Shown: piece after piece, positions 30,320 through 42,479 of the stretch | How the letters are laid out: every line of letters starts with the position of its first letter | Numbering within the stretch: position 1 is the stretch's first letter | DNA from: Branchiostoma floridae | Lineage: Eukaryota > Chordata > Leptocardii > Amphioxiformes > Branchiostomatidae | Direction of reading: 5' to 3' | Assembly (NCBI RefSeq): GCF_000003815.2 | Contig: NC_049986.1 | Coordinates: 22,707,111 to 22,771,110, forward strand | Length of the DNA stretch: 64,000 nt | Position numbers and translations under genes: made by a program | Notes under the pieces: generated by a model | What the model was told of the DNA's origin: nothing | Databases searched by the model: none | Seen by the model: only the letters and a program-made list of their open reading frames with translations

Positions 30320-30620
30320 TTACAATCATCATCATCATTCATCCTCATGTGAGGTGGAGCAGACGAAGTTAGTCCTCCAGAACTGCTTGTCTTTCATCGC
30401 AAAGAGTAGCCCTTGCCCTTCCAGCCCTGTTTCGTCCTCAATGAGTTTCTTAAGAGTTGTGTTTGGACGGCCGACCTTTCTCTTGGTGTCGGGGGACCAC
30501 AACAAGGCCTTCTAGCGGGTTCACGAGCCACATGTCCCGCAAGAAACAGCCGACACTGCTTTACTTTTGTAGAGACTTTTTTGGTAGTGATCCGTGCAAC
30601 TGTTTGTTTGTAATATGCTT
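30320..30620 (-). pseudogene. LINE ORF2 C-terminal fragment
   Basis: One minus frame reads CRLFLAGHVAREPARRPCCG, and a second, one base off, WSPDTKRKVGRPNTTLKKLI, EDETGLEGQGLLFAMKDKQF, WRTNFVCSTSHE. The order (GHV.R, then W-P-x-x-x-KR-x-x-GRP-x-T, then a helix, then D...W) is the standard C-terminus of many animal non-LTR retrotransposons. One frameshift separates the halves. A (GAT)n-like tail follows (30.33 kb). A different clade from the LINEs at 9.7 and 61.5 kb. Confidence 0.65.
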
Positions 30621-31014
30621 CCACCATGGATAGTTATAGCAAAGTTTGTGACATTAATATGATATAGCCTGAAGGTAACTACTCATCCAGGACATAGCGC
30701 TTGGAAAAAACCGTGTTTTTTTTAGTTTGGCAAATAAAGTTCCATGGTCAACTAGATCCAGATGCAGGTCGACGTACACTGCACCAACCAACTCGCCCCT
30801 ATACAAAGACGCATTAAGCTAATCATCGGTAATTCTCAGTAAGGCTGTAGTTGTGGAGTGATTAGGGTGATAGGCATGTTGGTGGGGTGTAATCATATTA
30901 TTTAGAGTAACATAATGCCAAACTTGACAGTGCACAATCTTTTCCAATATTTTACTCGAGGTTGGGAGTAAGCTAAAAAGTCAGCTATTGATAATATGCA
31001 CGTGCAAGCACACA

Positions 31015-31470
31015 GTTCTTGGGTGTTAATCCACTAGATGAGGAAGCTAGTATTCACAACGAAATGGGAGATGCGCCAAAAAGCTGGAAGTTTCTTTTCT
31101 TATACTCGATTTGAACGTGTCTGAAAACATGCCGTGTGTTTCAGCGTATAGGTTCCATTTAAGAAGAGGGATAGAGCTTGGGGTCTTCCACCCGAATGAT
31201 AAGTGTTTGTCCGGCGAAAGAGATCTACTGATGCCGAAGTTTGAGTGTTACTCCACTAGATAAGGTGGTGTTCACGACGAAATAGGAATTGCGTTAACCT
31301 GGAAGTTTCAGCCTCTCTTATACTTCATTTGAACGTGTTTGAATAAAAAGTCCAGCGGCTACGTTCTGTTTAAGAAGAGGGATAGAGCTGGGTGTCTTCC
31401 ACGCGAATGAAAAGTGTTTGTCCGGCGAAAGAGACATCCACCGATGCCAAAGTTTGGCAGACTTCCTCAT
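31015..31470. repeat. Two-copy tandem repeat, ~220-bp unit
   Basis: 'cactagatRaggaagctagt/ggtggtgttcac' through 'gaagagggatagagct' to 'gtgtttgtccggcgaaagag' occurs at about 31,030-31,230 and 31,250-31,440. Confidence 0.7.
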
Positions 31471-31594
31471 TACTGCGAGGCCATTTTGAATGAGGTGCGC
31501 GGACCGTAACGTCCATTTGGTCTGCCGTTAATAGCTTTGCTTTGAGGGAAGCGCAGAACCTGACAGGAAACCTGATGGCCAGCAGGAAACATGC

Positions 31595-32310
31595 CTACAG
31601 ATTACCCCAGGATGGATGGTTCGCCTTACAGTGTTGAATGGTCGTACCTGGGTACTTAAACTGGGTGGGAGGCCATCAGTTCGCCACGTTAGCTTTAGGG
31701 ATGAACCTGAAGGTACTAGACGAATTTTAAAGGTATCTGTGTACCTATTTTCCAAGTTCATTTAAACAATATAGTACAAAGATAACAGTCACAACGTAAA
31801 TGAGACTGGGGTGGTGACGTACCCTTTATAAATGTAACTTACAAGATGATACCTTTTCCCGTAAGATACAAGACAATATTTTAAATATTTTTTTTTACAT
31901 ATTTTAGATTAATTTACGTGCGAACAGATTACCCGAGGATGGATGGTTCGCCTTACAGTGTTGAATGGTCGTACCTGGGTACTTAAACTGGGCGGGAGGC
32001 CATCAGTTCGCCACGTTAGCTTTGGGGACGAACTTGTTCCGTAAGATGCAAGACACTTTTTTAAATAACGATTCTTTTTACATATCTTTTAAAAAATTCA
32101 CGTGGCTAAAGATTACCAGACGATGGATGGTTCGCCTTAGAGTATTGAATGGTCATACCTGGGTCAGATGATGGGTCAGCTAACTGTGCGTACGTCCGTG
32201 GCAACTGAACTCGGACGGTTGGTGAAAATTGGCGGTTGAGGAACGTTTTAAACCGGGTGGGAGGCCGTAGTTCGCCGCATTAGCACTGGGGATGAACCTG
32301 TACTGTAAGG
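31595..32310. repeat. Three dispersed copies of a ~120-bp unit
   Basis: 'atggatggttcgccttacag', 'gaatggtcgtacctgggtac' and 'gggaggccatcagttcgcca' occur at about 31,607, 31,938 and 32,122; the last copy is split by about 90 bp. No known element was recognised. Confidence 0.65.
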
Positions 32311-32319
32311 TACTAGGCG

Positions 32320-33140
32320 GTTTTTAAAGTCTGTGCAAAAAATGTTTTAATTCATAATGTACAAAGTAGACACATGTGTGTACAGAAATATAGTTCTTGA
32401 CATATATATAAAGCATAGCTGTATTAAGCAAAGAATTTGATGTGTCCATACGGTATCAGTTTTCATTCAGGCTTACAATTAGGACTATGACACCAGGTAA
32501 CTTGACAAGTGCTCCAAACCAAGCAAGATCAAAGTGAGGAAATATATATTTCATACAACACAGAAACAGATAGATCACTGGTAGTGATCTTTAAGATTAT
32601 AATATTTTCTATAGAGAATACTCAATAAGCCTAATACATACATTTGTGAGGTATATTTTCTTTTGTTGCACAGAATGTAATATGGCTATCTGAATTTCTA
32701 TCGTATCGGTGGCAGTGTTGTGTCGGTGTTTTCTTTAAGTAATATGACCATAAAACAGTATGTCAAATGAAATCTTTGCCATAGATCAACGAATCAATAC
32801 CTTTGGCTTTCTTTGGAGCAGTACTTGTTGCTTTGACACCTGGAATTACTTATTCTCACCCTCTTCCTTTTTCTGCACACACTCTTCCAGAACGCTTGTG
32901 AAATCTATAGACACAGACGTCCCAAGTTTTTTGTAGTTATTGCGATAGAATGCATAAGACTACTAGAATAGAATAATGATGATAATACATAAGAATTTAT
33001 TTATTTATGTTTAATGTTAGATGAGTAGAAAAACCCGATGCACCAAAGAGAAGCATTGTTTACGCCATCTTACATCAAAGGTATCAATACTTGGTCGAAT
33101 AGAATACAGACCTTTCCCAGATGAAGGACAAGTTTTTTGT
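32320..33140. other. Intergenic, no gene recognised
   Basis: AT-rich, no exon-like frames. Confidence 0.5.
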
Positions 33141-33142
33141 AA

Positions 33143-33310
33143 CTACATAACGTCAGCCATTCCGATAATGTTTATTTGTTTATTCAACTTCGCAGATTTG
33201 GTACAATCTGAGGGGAGTCGGCAATAGAAATCTGGTTCCTCTACCAGACCGACTCCTCCAAAAGATTCACAAACTTGGGATAAAAACAATAAATGTAAGA
33301 AAAGCCTGAC
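33143..33310 (-). mobile_element. LINE-type 3' tail
   Basis: The minus strand carries 'gattgtaccaaatctgcgaa', then 'gttgaataaacaaataaac', a typical stem plus AATAAAC microsatellite end. A 154-codon open frame (33143-33607) spans it, but its C-terminal half is this tail, so I do not treat it as a gene. Confidence 0.4.
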
Positions 33311-33854
33311 ATTAAATACTATAAGTAATATATACAATAAAAATGAGAAAATAACATGTCGATGTGTATGAGTTTGAAATGGGACCGGACCAGGACGCCC
33401 GGCACGCTTCGTTCTGTACGTATACGTTCTGCCTGGAAAGTAGCAAAGAGCACCTACAAACACACCACCTATCGTTCGGCCACCATCTTTGATCTTCAAC
33501 TGGTTTGCTGCTCGTGGTTCTCTCAGGTTTGCCTCTTGGCTATCAGGTGATGGCGGCTTCGGATACTTGATTAATAAGGCGTCTCTATCAGGACACTTCA
33601 TAAACATGCATCCCTGTCCACTATGGATTGCATATCAAGTAGATAACTTGGTATAAAATGAGTTTTATGTTTTGCATTTTGGCGAGTGATTTTTGTGTTC
33701 CCTGTTACATCTGACCTGGACTGAATGACAAGGACAGTGTGGTCATTAATAATTCTTCATTATATTTCTAAATTGATTTGCAAACCTGAATTCTTCAGCA
33801 CAAGTTTCCAAAACAATATTACGTCAGCCGTTCAGATATAATGTGCACGAGAAA

Positions 33855-34160
33855 ATGTGGCCGGGTGGCGTCGTATGTGGCGTAACTGGTAGAGCGTTCG
33901 GCTAGAAATCTACAGGTTCGATCCCCGCCGTGTCCCCAACGTTGTGCCCTTTCGAAAGGCACATTACACACTGACGACCTTCCTCACTTCACCCAGGTGT
34001 AAAATGGGTACATGGCTTCGGTCATGGAGGTAAAAAAAGGACTTTCTTAACCTTCTGTATACTGTGTATGTGTCGCTGCTAATATAAGTTATAACCTCGA
34101 TTGCAGTTCCACATTATCCCCTTTCGTCCAAAAGCCCATAGAAAAAAACAAACAAAAAAA
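33855..34160 (+). mobile_element. tRNA-derived SINE
   Basis: RNA polymerase III promoter boxes are present: A-box-like TGGCGTAACTGG (33878-33889) and B box GGTTCGATCC (33915-33924), spaced as in a tRNA gene. After the tRNA-like head comes a body (CTTTCGAAAGGC; 'caggtgtaaaatgggtacatg') and an A-rich end ('agaaaaaaacaaacaaaaaaa'). The head does not look like a clean cloverleaf, so it is a SINE, not a working tRNA. Confidence 0.65.
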
Positions 34161-34179
34161 TATATCTGGGAGTAAAATG

Positions 34180-34720
34180 TTACCGGACGCCCGACACGCC
34201 CCGGCGTCTGGAGATTAAACAATCTCCCCAGGCAGTTCGATCGGAGACACGGCGACCCTTCCCGACCCGACTTCTAACAGCCAAGATGAAACGTTCCTAC
34301 CGGGCTATCTGTAACCCATCTGTTTGGCTTATGCCACTCCACGGTCTATTACAGTGATACAGCGCAAATACCATTGGTTCAAACTTCCCTTCTAAATGTC
34401 ATTCTGAGTTTCCCCCACCTGTAACTAACGTAGATCGTATCTGCCTGGTCGTCTCGTCTGTGCCATTAAACAGCCAACGCGGATTGCTTCGACATGGGCT
34501 TAGTTTCCCCTCCAAAGTCTTTAAAGAAGGATCAACTTGCTGTAACTGAGACTGAAATGGTTATGATTTGCATCTCAGGCACGCGGCCAGGTTAGCTACG
34601 CTCTAGTTTGTCCCAGACGCGCCGCCTGAAACGGTGTCATTCGGATTTTTGGACACGATAGTAGGTCAAGCCTGACGAACTTTCAAACTTTGTTGCACAA
34701 TCAACATGGCAGTCCTGAAC
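34180..34720. other. GC-richer non-coding segment
   Basis: Clearly richer in GC than its surroundings, without a convincing open frame. Contains an octamer ATTTGCAT (about 34,566) and TTTAATGGCACAG-type motifs. Could be a regulatory element; no direct proof. Confidence 0.3.
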
Positions 34721-35429
34721 GGGACCCAAATACGTTGATTTTTACATGATTTCTTAAATTCAAATTAAGAAAATCTATGTAACAGAAAGCACGTACACGA
34801 TGTGCATAGAGTTGTATACAACAAGGTTTTTCTAGGCGCAAGTCCAACCCTCTCCCCCAAAGGAGAAAAGTCGAATTATGTACAGCAAGTCTAGAACTTT
34901 GAAGAAATCAGGATTTAGGGCGTTTTTTAGTAATGATAAAACTTTGGGTGATAGCCAACATTTTACACTTTTGTGAAAAAAGAATACAATAGGCTCGCAC
35001 TAAGTATTGAATAGTTAGGCATTATTAGAAAGTGCTAAAAGATTACTATTAAATACCCGCTTGTTGTATGCGGGATTAGTACAGTGCTGCGCTAATGTTT
35101 ATAATCTTAACACATCAGCGAACTGTTATTATTTCTTTTATTTTGCTGTCATCGCACACTCCACTCTCGTTATGGTTCAGTAGTCAGATTGTTTCTTAGC
35201 TTTACGAGCAGTTTAAGCCTTATTGATTACCCTATTTAAAGCCCATGTACCATACCATATAACACTTAAATCAACGTAAAATGTTGCTGCATAATTATCT
35301 ATTATGAAAAACAAAGTAAATATTAAATTGCAGCATAAGATATATGCCAATTCTCTAAACGGTTTCACTTCTCCATTCTCGAATACGTATTGTGCAATAG
35401 TGATCTATTAATGATTTACTGCTGTTGAG

Positions 35430-35830
35430 TGTTGCGAAAACTTGATTTGCCAAATGTGTCAACCCTACATAAACGCCTGGCTTACATTTTGGTTTGAAGT
35501 TGCCAAAGATGTCGAACTTAAGTGTCCCCAAACCTTCATAGATTATTGTGTATGCGTGCCGAGAACTTGATTTACCAAATATGCCATCCTCTGACATAAG
35601 TTATTCCCCTGCTGTCATCGCTAAAGAATCACAAGGTTGGTTTAACGTTGCCAAAGATGTAATACCTGAGCGTCTTCAATACCACAATAAGTTCAATACT
35701 TTGAACTCTAGTAAACTTCCTCACACCTTCGGGGTTCATTATCGTTTCGTTCCGAGAAAACTTGACTTGCTAAATGTGCCATTCCGAGATAAACGTCTAA
35801 CATACGTTCCCCCTTTCTGTCATCAAAATA
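35430..35830. repeat. Three degenerate tandem copies
   Basis: 'gaRaacttgatttRccaaatRtgYc' occurs at about 35,437, 35,561 and 35,756; 'ggtttRaMgttgccaaagatgt' at about 35,490 and 35,640. The plus-strand 131-codon frame here is probably fortuitous. Confidence 0.55.
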
Positions 35831-35949
35831 AAGCGTGCACCGGAAACATCTGTCAGCTAACAGCCGTCTGCGTCGCCATTGCTGGTAATATATCGAACAC
35901 CCAGGAGAATTCTAGTCAGGAATATTCCTCAATGGACCTTTAAAAGACA

Positions 35950-38900
35950 GTAACTGCCAGGCCCCAGGCATGAAGTGAAGTAAGAGACAGAGAAGAATGA
36001 TTGCTAATTTCTCCATTACCCGACAAACTAAGTGTTTTTCCCCAGGCAAACTTTCTGCAACTTTCTACCATGCAAATGGCAGGCTATTACCATATACCAT
36101 ATACTACTTGTCGTTAATGTTAGCTGGAGAAGGCTGTCTGCTGTAACTGGTCCGTTCCCGCGTGCTTCACCGGGCTGGCACCTTACTACTTAACAAAATG
36201 CATGCTGTAATCACTACTATTAGAGGTACAAATGGTTAGAATCTTGAAAGGCATTAAAATATTACAACAAATGATTCATCATAAACATATCGTTTGAAGC
36301 TGTTTGACCACACAGGTGGATTCCTTGACTATTGTACATTTGATGTATTTTCTCCAACGAAAAAGTGATGTATGTCCATACCTCCTATGGTCTGTGCAAA
36401 TTATACAAGACGAATCATCAACCGGCACGATCAGATTTTTCTCTGAAATATAATATCGAGATGATTTGATGAAATGACCAATGAGTCGCCCCTCATGTGA
36501 TAACACAACTGGGATAAACACGAATCGGCACATATACAGTAGAGTAGATTCACCCTCAAGCTACCGACATCGTGCATCATGAAAATGGTATCCTGAAAAT
36601 ATATTTTAGATCATATTTAAGTATGCGATGAATGCATTCAACAAATGTTTTTAAGTGCACCATTAAATGTCCACAAGGAAATAACTTTTAGTGTTGACTT
36701 TCTAAGATATATTTTTTTGTCCATCAGTATGATCCTCAGACGATTATACCAATTTGGAACGTTTTATGGTTTTTCCGTGTCATTTCAATTCATCTATAGA
36801 AATTTCATACATGTCTGTGCAACTGGTAATCTGGTTATCTTGACAAAGTACGTCTGCCAACACAGCGTCTCGAGGGAAGATCGGTCACCCTTTGGCAGGA
36901 TAATCCGTTCAAATCCTATTATGCAGATTACAGTAGAGCAAATATGATTACCGTTGTTCTTCCCTGGTATCACAATGATTTTTAGTTACATTAATAGCAA
37001 GCTATAACCCGCGTGTGTCACTTTAACGAAGCAACAGCTGACAGTATGGTGATTTAGAGTATCATAAAAGTGTCCAATGCTCTATAACAGGAATGAATGT
37101 GTCTGTCTTGCAATGGGTATCGTTTGCGGTCGTAAAAGTTATTTATGACTTTTGTTATTGACAGTGTGGTTACAGCCATTAGACTGGCAATGGTATCCCC
37201 TAGAGAGGAAGTCTGGGCGTGAGTTATACTGTCCATGTTTTTTGTTTGTTTGTTCGTGCCTTTATTTAGAGTGGAATAATGCTCCACTCGTCCGTCTAGC
37301 CGCTTGTCGTGGAGGTCGCGATCGGAGAAATGTCGGGTCAATAATCAATTATAACTCAGAATTTCTATAACAAAAAATAGACGAATAGATAGTGATAATA
37401 AAATAACCAGGTATAATCATTAGTTCATTAGGTTTATGATCGTTTAAAAGAGGTCAGTGACTTTGACAAAATCATTTTGAAGGTTGTGATAGAAGCTCCC
37501 ACTCTGGACAGCGTTGTGTGGCAGTGTGTGTCATACAAGTGAGCCAGACAAAACCAGGGATCTTCTGTAAGCTGCTGCCATGGGTAAAGGAACCACTAAA
37601 GATCTGAAGTACTTTTTCTAGTGTTCCTGTCAGTTCACTACAGGTCAAAGGCTCTGAATTTCCTGCCCTAACCTGTGCTTATCTTTGTTACTTATACATC
37701 TGTCCAATTTCAACAACGAAAGAAAGGTGGTGACCTCCAACACAGCTTTGTTGTTGTGGACGATGGCATTATGAATTGTTGCACATATCATTCTCAGATG
37801 TATTAAGATATTCAGCGTCACCCTTTTCGATATCACAACATATACTACGAAATGTTTTCCGGTGCTACTTATCTGATATCCAAAATGTGTAGTTAACTCC
37901 TAGAATATATGAATGATAAAGTAGGAAGGTTCAACAACCCTAGGAAAGTTCAACAACCCGATGAACCATATATATTCCAAGATTTTCCCCTTGGTATCTC
38001 TTTGCTGACAGCCTTAACAATTTGTCACGTACTTAGAACTGTTAGTTAAGCAGTACAGATGATGTACTGGAGAATTGTGTTTGTGTCTCCAGAATTTTCC
38101 GGTCGATGTGTATCGATCTGCTTTTAAAGTAATTGTTTCGTATCAGATTAGATACTTACTAATAGAGAACCTGGTTAACAACAAATGTCCCTCAGGCTTT
38201 GCTGTATATCTGGGATAGCACGAAGCGGAGAAGACTGTCCTTAATCTCTTAAGAAAGATGGTCGATTGCAAGCTTTTAATGGGCGTAAGCTCCCAGGGAC
38301 TTGTGAACTCCACGGCGCTACATGTAATTGCCTCAGTGTTGCTGCCAGCAGGAATGGGATGTTGATCATTGCGGGCATGACCTTATGTGATGTGTTGCCC
38401 ATTTGGCAGTAAATAGTATGTTTGAAACTTTAATACATTTTATGTGAGCAATTATAACATAATGTTGGAATGAGTAGTTACATAGTTTTCATAAAGACAA
38501 ATACCAAGCGCAGTTGAGGCAACATTTATAATTACCATCTTGACCTGAGGATGACAATGTGTTTCGACCAAAGAGCGATGGTTGTTAAAATAAGGACAGG
38601 AATGATTTGGGATATCGTTAATGCCATTTGTTATGCTTTTAGATGAGGTTACTACAAAGTTACACGATGATGATTGCCATTACCTGTATACAATGGTATA
38701 AAACTGTCGTTAGACCGTACAAATACATGTTCTATATACGAAACCTCGTCAGAGAACCCCTCAGGATGCTTCTTTCCATTCCTCGGCATGCTCGTACTTA
38801 CCGTTGAAACGACACCAGCTTCTGACAAGTCTCCATTTGATATCTTTTCCTGTGTTTAAAACATTATCCTACTTTGACATTAACATTGGATGTGAATCTA

Positions 38901-39590
38901 ACCATTTCTGGCGCGGCCAATCTGATACCATATTCCAAACTTTAATTGCATTACATGTGGTAACGAGCGATTTCTTAATTAACGTTTGCTTTTTTATTTG
39001 GATTTTTTTTTACTGAAATTACTATGACTGCTAAACCATGTACTTAGCGTCAAGAATATCATGAACGGTGATGCACTGTTTGAGTCGCTTTTAACGTTAC
39101 ACCACTAACTGTGAGATAAGCATATTACTTTTCGGAGGTATGTTAAGCAGATCACAATTTGCAGCATACGTATGGTGTCTGCTAGGTGTGATAAAATAAA
39201 GTGTTAGTCTGGGTCAATTTAGAATACGAGTCCAGCACATTATCTTTATTGCAGATTTTGTGTTCATAGATTTTGAGTACATAACGTACTTATGTCCTTG
39301 GCATATTGTCATACTGATACCAAAACAAAGAAAATATCCGATTGACGAAAAGCAAATTGCTTTACATGAATGGTTGTTTGTTGTTGGCCACGTTTCGTGC
39401 TAGAAAACTCGGACAAACAGTGACATTTTACTTGGCGTTTTATTTGACTTTAACAAGTAACCGTTACTAACAGACAGAAAGGGATTCTCAGAAATTCTAA
39501 ACCAACTTAGATTTATTCATATATGATGGAAATATCTACAAATTACAGTGATGCCGTATGAGCTGCATGTATCAGACGAACTCCGAATAG
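35950..39590. other. Intergenic; LINE-type tail at 37.24 kb
   Basis: No gene was recognised. Around 37,235-37,330 the minus strand has a short inverted repeat (GTGGAGC...GCTCCAC-like) and then 'tctaaataaaggcacgaac' plus AAACAAACAAAC, a LINE-type 3' end. Confidence 0.4.
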
Positions 39591-39599
39591 CTAAGTGTT

Positions 39600-40393
39600 T
39601 CTGTCAGAAACAATGACATATGATGGCACTAGGACAAGAGAACTTGCTTCATCTTCTGCCCGATCCGTATATTCCAAACAGCTGATTGAACGGTTCCTTG
39701 ACCACCTTAAATGTTCCATCAACGTACCATGTCTTGGCATCCGCCAGCTTAATAGACAACTAGTCGTCTATGGCGAATATGAAGTGCCTCAGCGTGCCTA
39801 CCGTTGCTTGACCTCTAGAACGAGTCTTGGTATGAAGGTGGTGCCAAACTCGTCCAGATCAGGGGGGTCAGACTGTCAGAGGGTCGCAGCTTTTGGCGGT
39901 GTCTTTTCACATTACGGGCTAGGTTGGCTGATAGGGGACGGGGCATCTTGGTCTCAAATGTGCTGTACGTGGAATTTGTTCACCAGAGTGCCGGACGGTG
40001 CGAAGAGGTTGGCCTCGGCCCGTTTCTTGACCTCGGCGGTGATTTGGACGAGTGTTTCGGTACTTTCAGCTGGGTGGGTGTGGGTATACGGTGAAGGAAG
40101 CCGTCTTCCGTCTGCTTGACGGTCACGGGACACTTGTTGGTGCGGCTACGCTTGTCACACTTCCAATCTGTAGCGTACTGCCCCTCACGCTTGACATTGT
40201 AGGTGTAGCCCAGGTTGTCGACCAGTTTTGGATTGGAGCGTTGTGTTCCTCCTGGAATTATCTTGTAGGTGGGCGGCGGAACAGCAAGTTCTGCAGCCTG
40301 AAGTTCTGACACACGTGACTGGTATTCCTCTGAAGCCATGTTTATCTTCCATTGTGGTGGTGGTGTTCTAAATACGACCCTTCTCGACGGCAA
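39600..40393 (-). pseudogene. FLYWCH-MULE transposase, broken
   Basis: The N-terminal part (40393 to about 40000) encodes a FLYWCH-type zinc finger: KLVDNLGYTYN, then W-K-C (ATDWKCDKRS), NKCPVTVK, and DGFLHRIPT, with the cysteine and histidine ligands visible; the usual leading Phe is Leu. After a stop, successive frames keep MPRPLSANLARNVKRHRQKL, and then AKTWYVDGTFKVVKEPFNQL and FGIYG (about 39,735-39,690). DGTF.VV..PF.QL is the first catalytic-Asp region of MULE (Mutator-like) transposases. At least two frameshifts and several stops; sequence ends near 39,600 without the rest of the DDE domain. A dead, 3'-truncated element. Confidence 0.72.
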
Positions 40394-40669
40394 CGACCGT
40401 TTATGAAAAGGAAATTTGCGGCGAGGCTGGGTTGCCCGGGGTGATGTCTTCTGGTGTTGAGTCCATCACTGACGATTCCTCCTCACGTCGGGGATGGCGA
40501 AGGACACATCCAGTGGTTCTGTAACAAGGGGAAACTCCTACCTTGTCGGTGTGGGTTCTTTACGGCCTTGTGGTAGCTTTGGACAGTGGGCAACTCGACT
40601 ACTAACCAAAAATTAACCTTACTCTAAAGCGTGCACGCTCTAAGCTGAACTCGTTTAAAATTGTCTGAA

Positions 40670-41000
40670 CTCAACAAAAACTCAAACTGAACATTCGGAG
40701 CCTTGACCCCCTTGACCTCTGCTTGATTAATCCGTTACAGTTCATCAAAGCTAGGCGCCGGTGATGGTGGGGTAGGGTGAGCTCGTTGGTGATGGAATAG
40801 AGAGCCTTGTATTCTCTGCTTCTGGCAGCCTCATCGGTCCATGGCTGTCTATCCATATAGTTCCTGGTGAAAGCCCCTCTGGGGTATTCCGACTAGATAG
40901 GTGCACGGTAGTGTGGCCGGTGGTGGTGAAAAAAAAAAGTGAAGTGTCGGCCACACTATATGGATTGGAGAGGCCCATGTGCTGGGCCAGCCCCATCTTA
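40670..41000 (-). pseudogene. Possible LINE ORF2 linker fragment
   Basis: The minus strand reads YMDRQPWTDEAARSREYKAL, YSITNELT. The pattern D...W..E.A...R....LY.IT..L resembles the helical linker before the reverse transcriptase in RTE/L2-type LINEs. Short and low-confidence; it could be part of the adjacent MULE neighbourhood instead. Confidence 0.28.
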
Positions 41001-41189
41001 GACTGTCGTGGGATCCCAGGTTACCCTGTTGCACCACGGCAGAGCCGTCCCTGGTATGATAGGCACTTCGCAAGCAGCAGAGAAAGGCGATCTCTAACAA
41101 TCCTCTCACCATCTGTCTGTACACGTCTAGCAACATACCTGCAAATGCAATTTAAACCTGTAAAAATCTAACCAACACAAGGCACTAGA

Positions 41190-41452
41190 GTACTTGGGGA
41201 TTGAATATTACCAAATGCTTTAAGAAAATGTATCCGTAATCTTGCCGGCCGACTTGCAAGTTGCTGTAAACCTCCACTCCTCTTTCGCATTTCTCTTCGT
41301 TAATAAAGAAGTTCACAGAGGCAGTTCTTGACAACACGTGCCGAAAGTTTTGCGGCCTGAAGTCACTGGCGGTGACTGTGCGCTCATACAGTTGGGCGAA
41401 CGTGAACTCCCCCTCACCAACATCTGTCGTATAAGTCTGTCACCACGTTCCC
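41190..41452 (-). CDS. Unidentified coding fragment 'FTFAQLYERTVTASDFRPQ'
   Basis: An ATG-less open minus frame follows a stop near 41,450 and a possible acceptor TACGACAG: DVGEGEFTFAQLYERTVTAS, DFRPQNFRHVLSRTASVNFF, INEEKCERGVEVYSNLQVGR, Q, then AT-rich codons to a stop near 41,190. The GC-rich, low-repeat sequence and balanced amino-acid composition look like real protein. GTCGGCCGGCAAG... lacks a clear donor. I do not recognise the family; it may belong to a transposon ORF. Confidence 0.4.
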
Positions 41453-41599
41453 TCCTTTTCTATACTTTTATACTGACGTAGTTGAATAGCGCGGGTTCTA
41501 CTGGAGGTATTTCCAATCCCTTACCGTCCTAGGTAAGATGAAGCCTCTATGCTCTAGATACAGTGGATAACAACCCACTGCCCTTACGAACTTTAAAAA

Positions 41600-42195
41600 A
41601 TGACTATTAGACTACCTTTACCTCTTGAAAGTTTACACTTACCAACACTTTACAATAACCAACACTTCATTTTGTACATAGTAGTAGTCACGTTCTGCTT
41701 TGCGAATCACCGGGGTGAGCCTGTTCTTGTACGTAGTGTATGCTGCACAACATCAGCATCTTGTTGTATTGTCACGTTACAATTTGAGTTAAAGTATTAA
41801 TTTGTTACATAGATCAGCTTCATGTCGACAGTGTTACAAGTATCGGCATTTGTGGCGAGACACAACTATCGAAAAGAGTAGGCGTTGTTCCCGGTTTGAG
41901 TTGTTCATAACCATACAGTTTAAGGGTCGCAACTGGGGCAATTGTATTGAGGTCACCTGAGTGGCGCCGAATGGCAGCTCACTCTAGACCCGCTGGGTGA
42001 TAGTTGGGCCCTAACGACCCCCCCCCCCCTTAGCGGTGTACGACAGATGATAATCTGTCAGCCCAGCTGGGTAGAATATCTTTACTTTAACCTACAATAA
42101 AAGTTCACACTTGACGATAATCAACACAGCATTTGGTACATAGATCAGCTGCAGATCGACAGCGGTACAAGTATCGGCATTTTGGTGAGTCTAAT
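41600..42195. repeat. Imperfect duplication and C12 tract
   Basis: 'tacatagatcagct', 'tcgacagYg', 'tacaagtatcggcatttt' occurs at about 41,812-41,855 and 42,139-42,182; 'aaagttYacact' upstream of both. A run of twelve C lies at 42018-42029. Confidence 0.65.
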
Positions 42196-42479
42196 CCTCT
42201 TAGCGCTACCAAAAGGAATCCCTTGCGATCGATAAACGCACTAATAAGACTTGTTCCACTGTTGATGAATGGCCCGTTATCTAACTTTGGGTGTTTGAAA
42301 GGTTTGATCGATTATAAACTTCTACTGTCAGTTACAAGTCAACAACCTAGAAGTCATGGAGAGTACGTGGCTGTAACAGGTATAATCTTTGACAACTTGT
42401 GCATAAATGGTAGTTGGAATCGTGTTAAAATCTATTTTAGAGATCTACTTCATAAACAACAGTACAAATAGGCTTACTA

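Noticed and set aside
33143-33607. 154-codon minus-strand frame as a gene
   Set aside because: Its C-terminal third is a LINE 3' tail and the rest has no recognisable domain.
33860-33940. tRNA gene
   Set aside because: A and B boxes are present, but no clean acceptor-stem pairing is seen and a SINE body with A-rich end follows.
39595-40119. 174-codon plus-strand frame as a gene
   Set aside because: It is the antisense of the broken FLYWCH-MULE sequence, which explains the coding-like composition.
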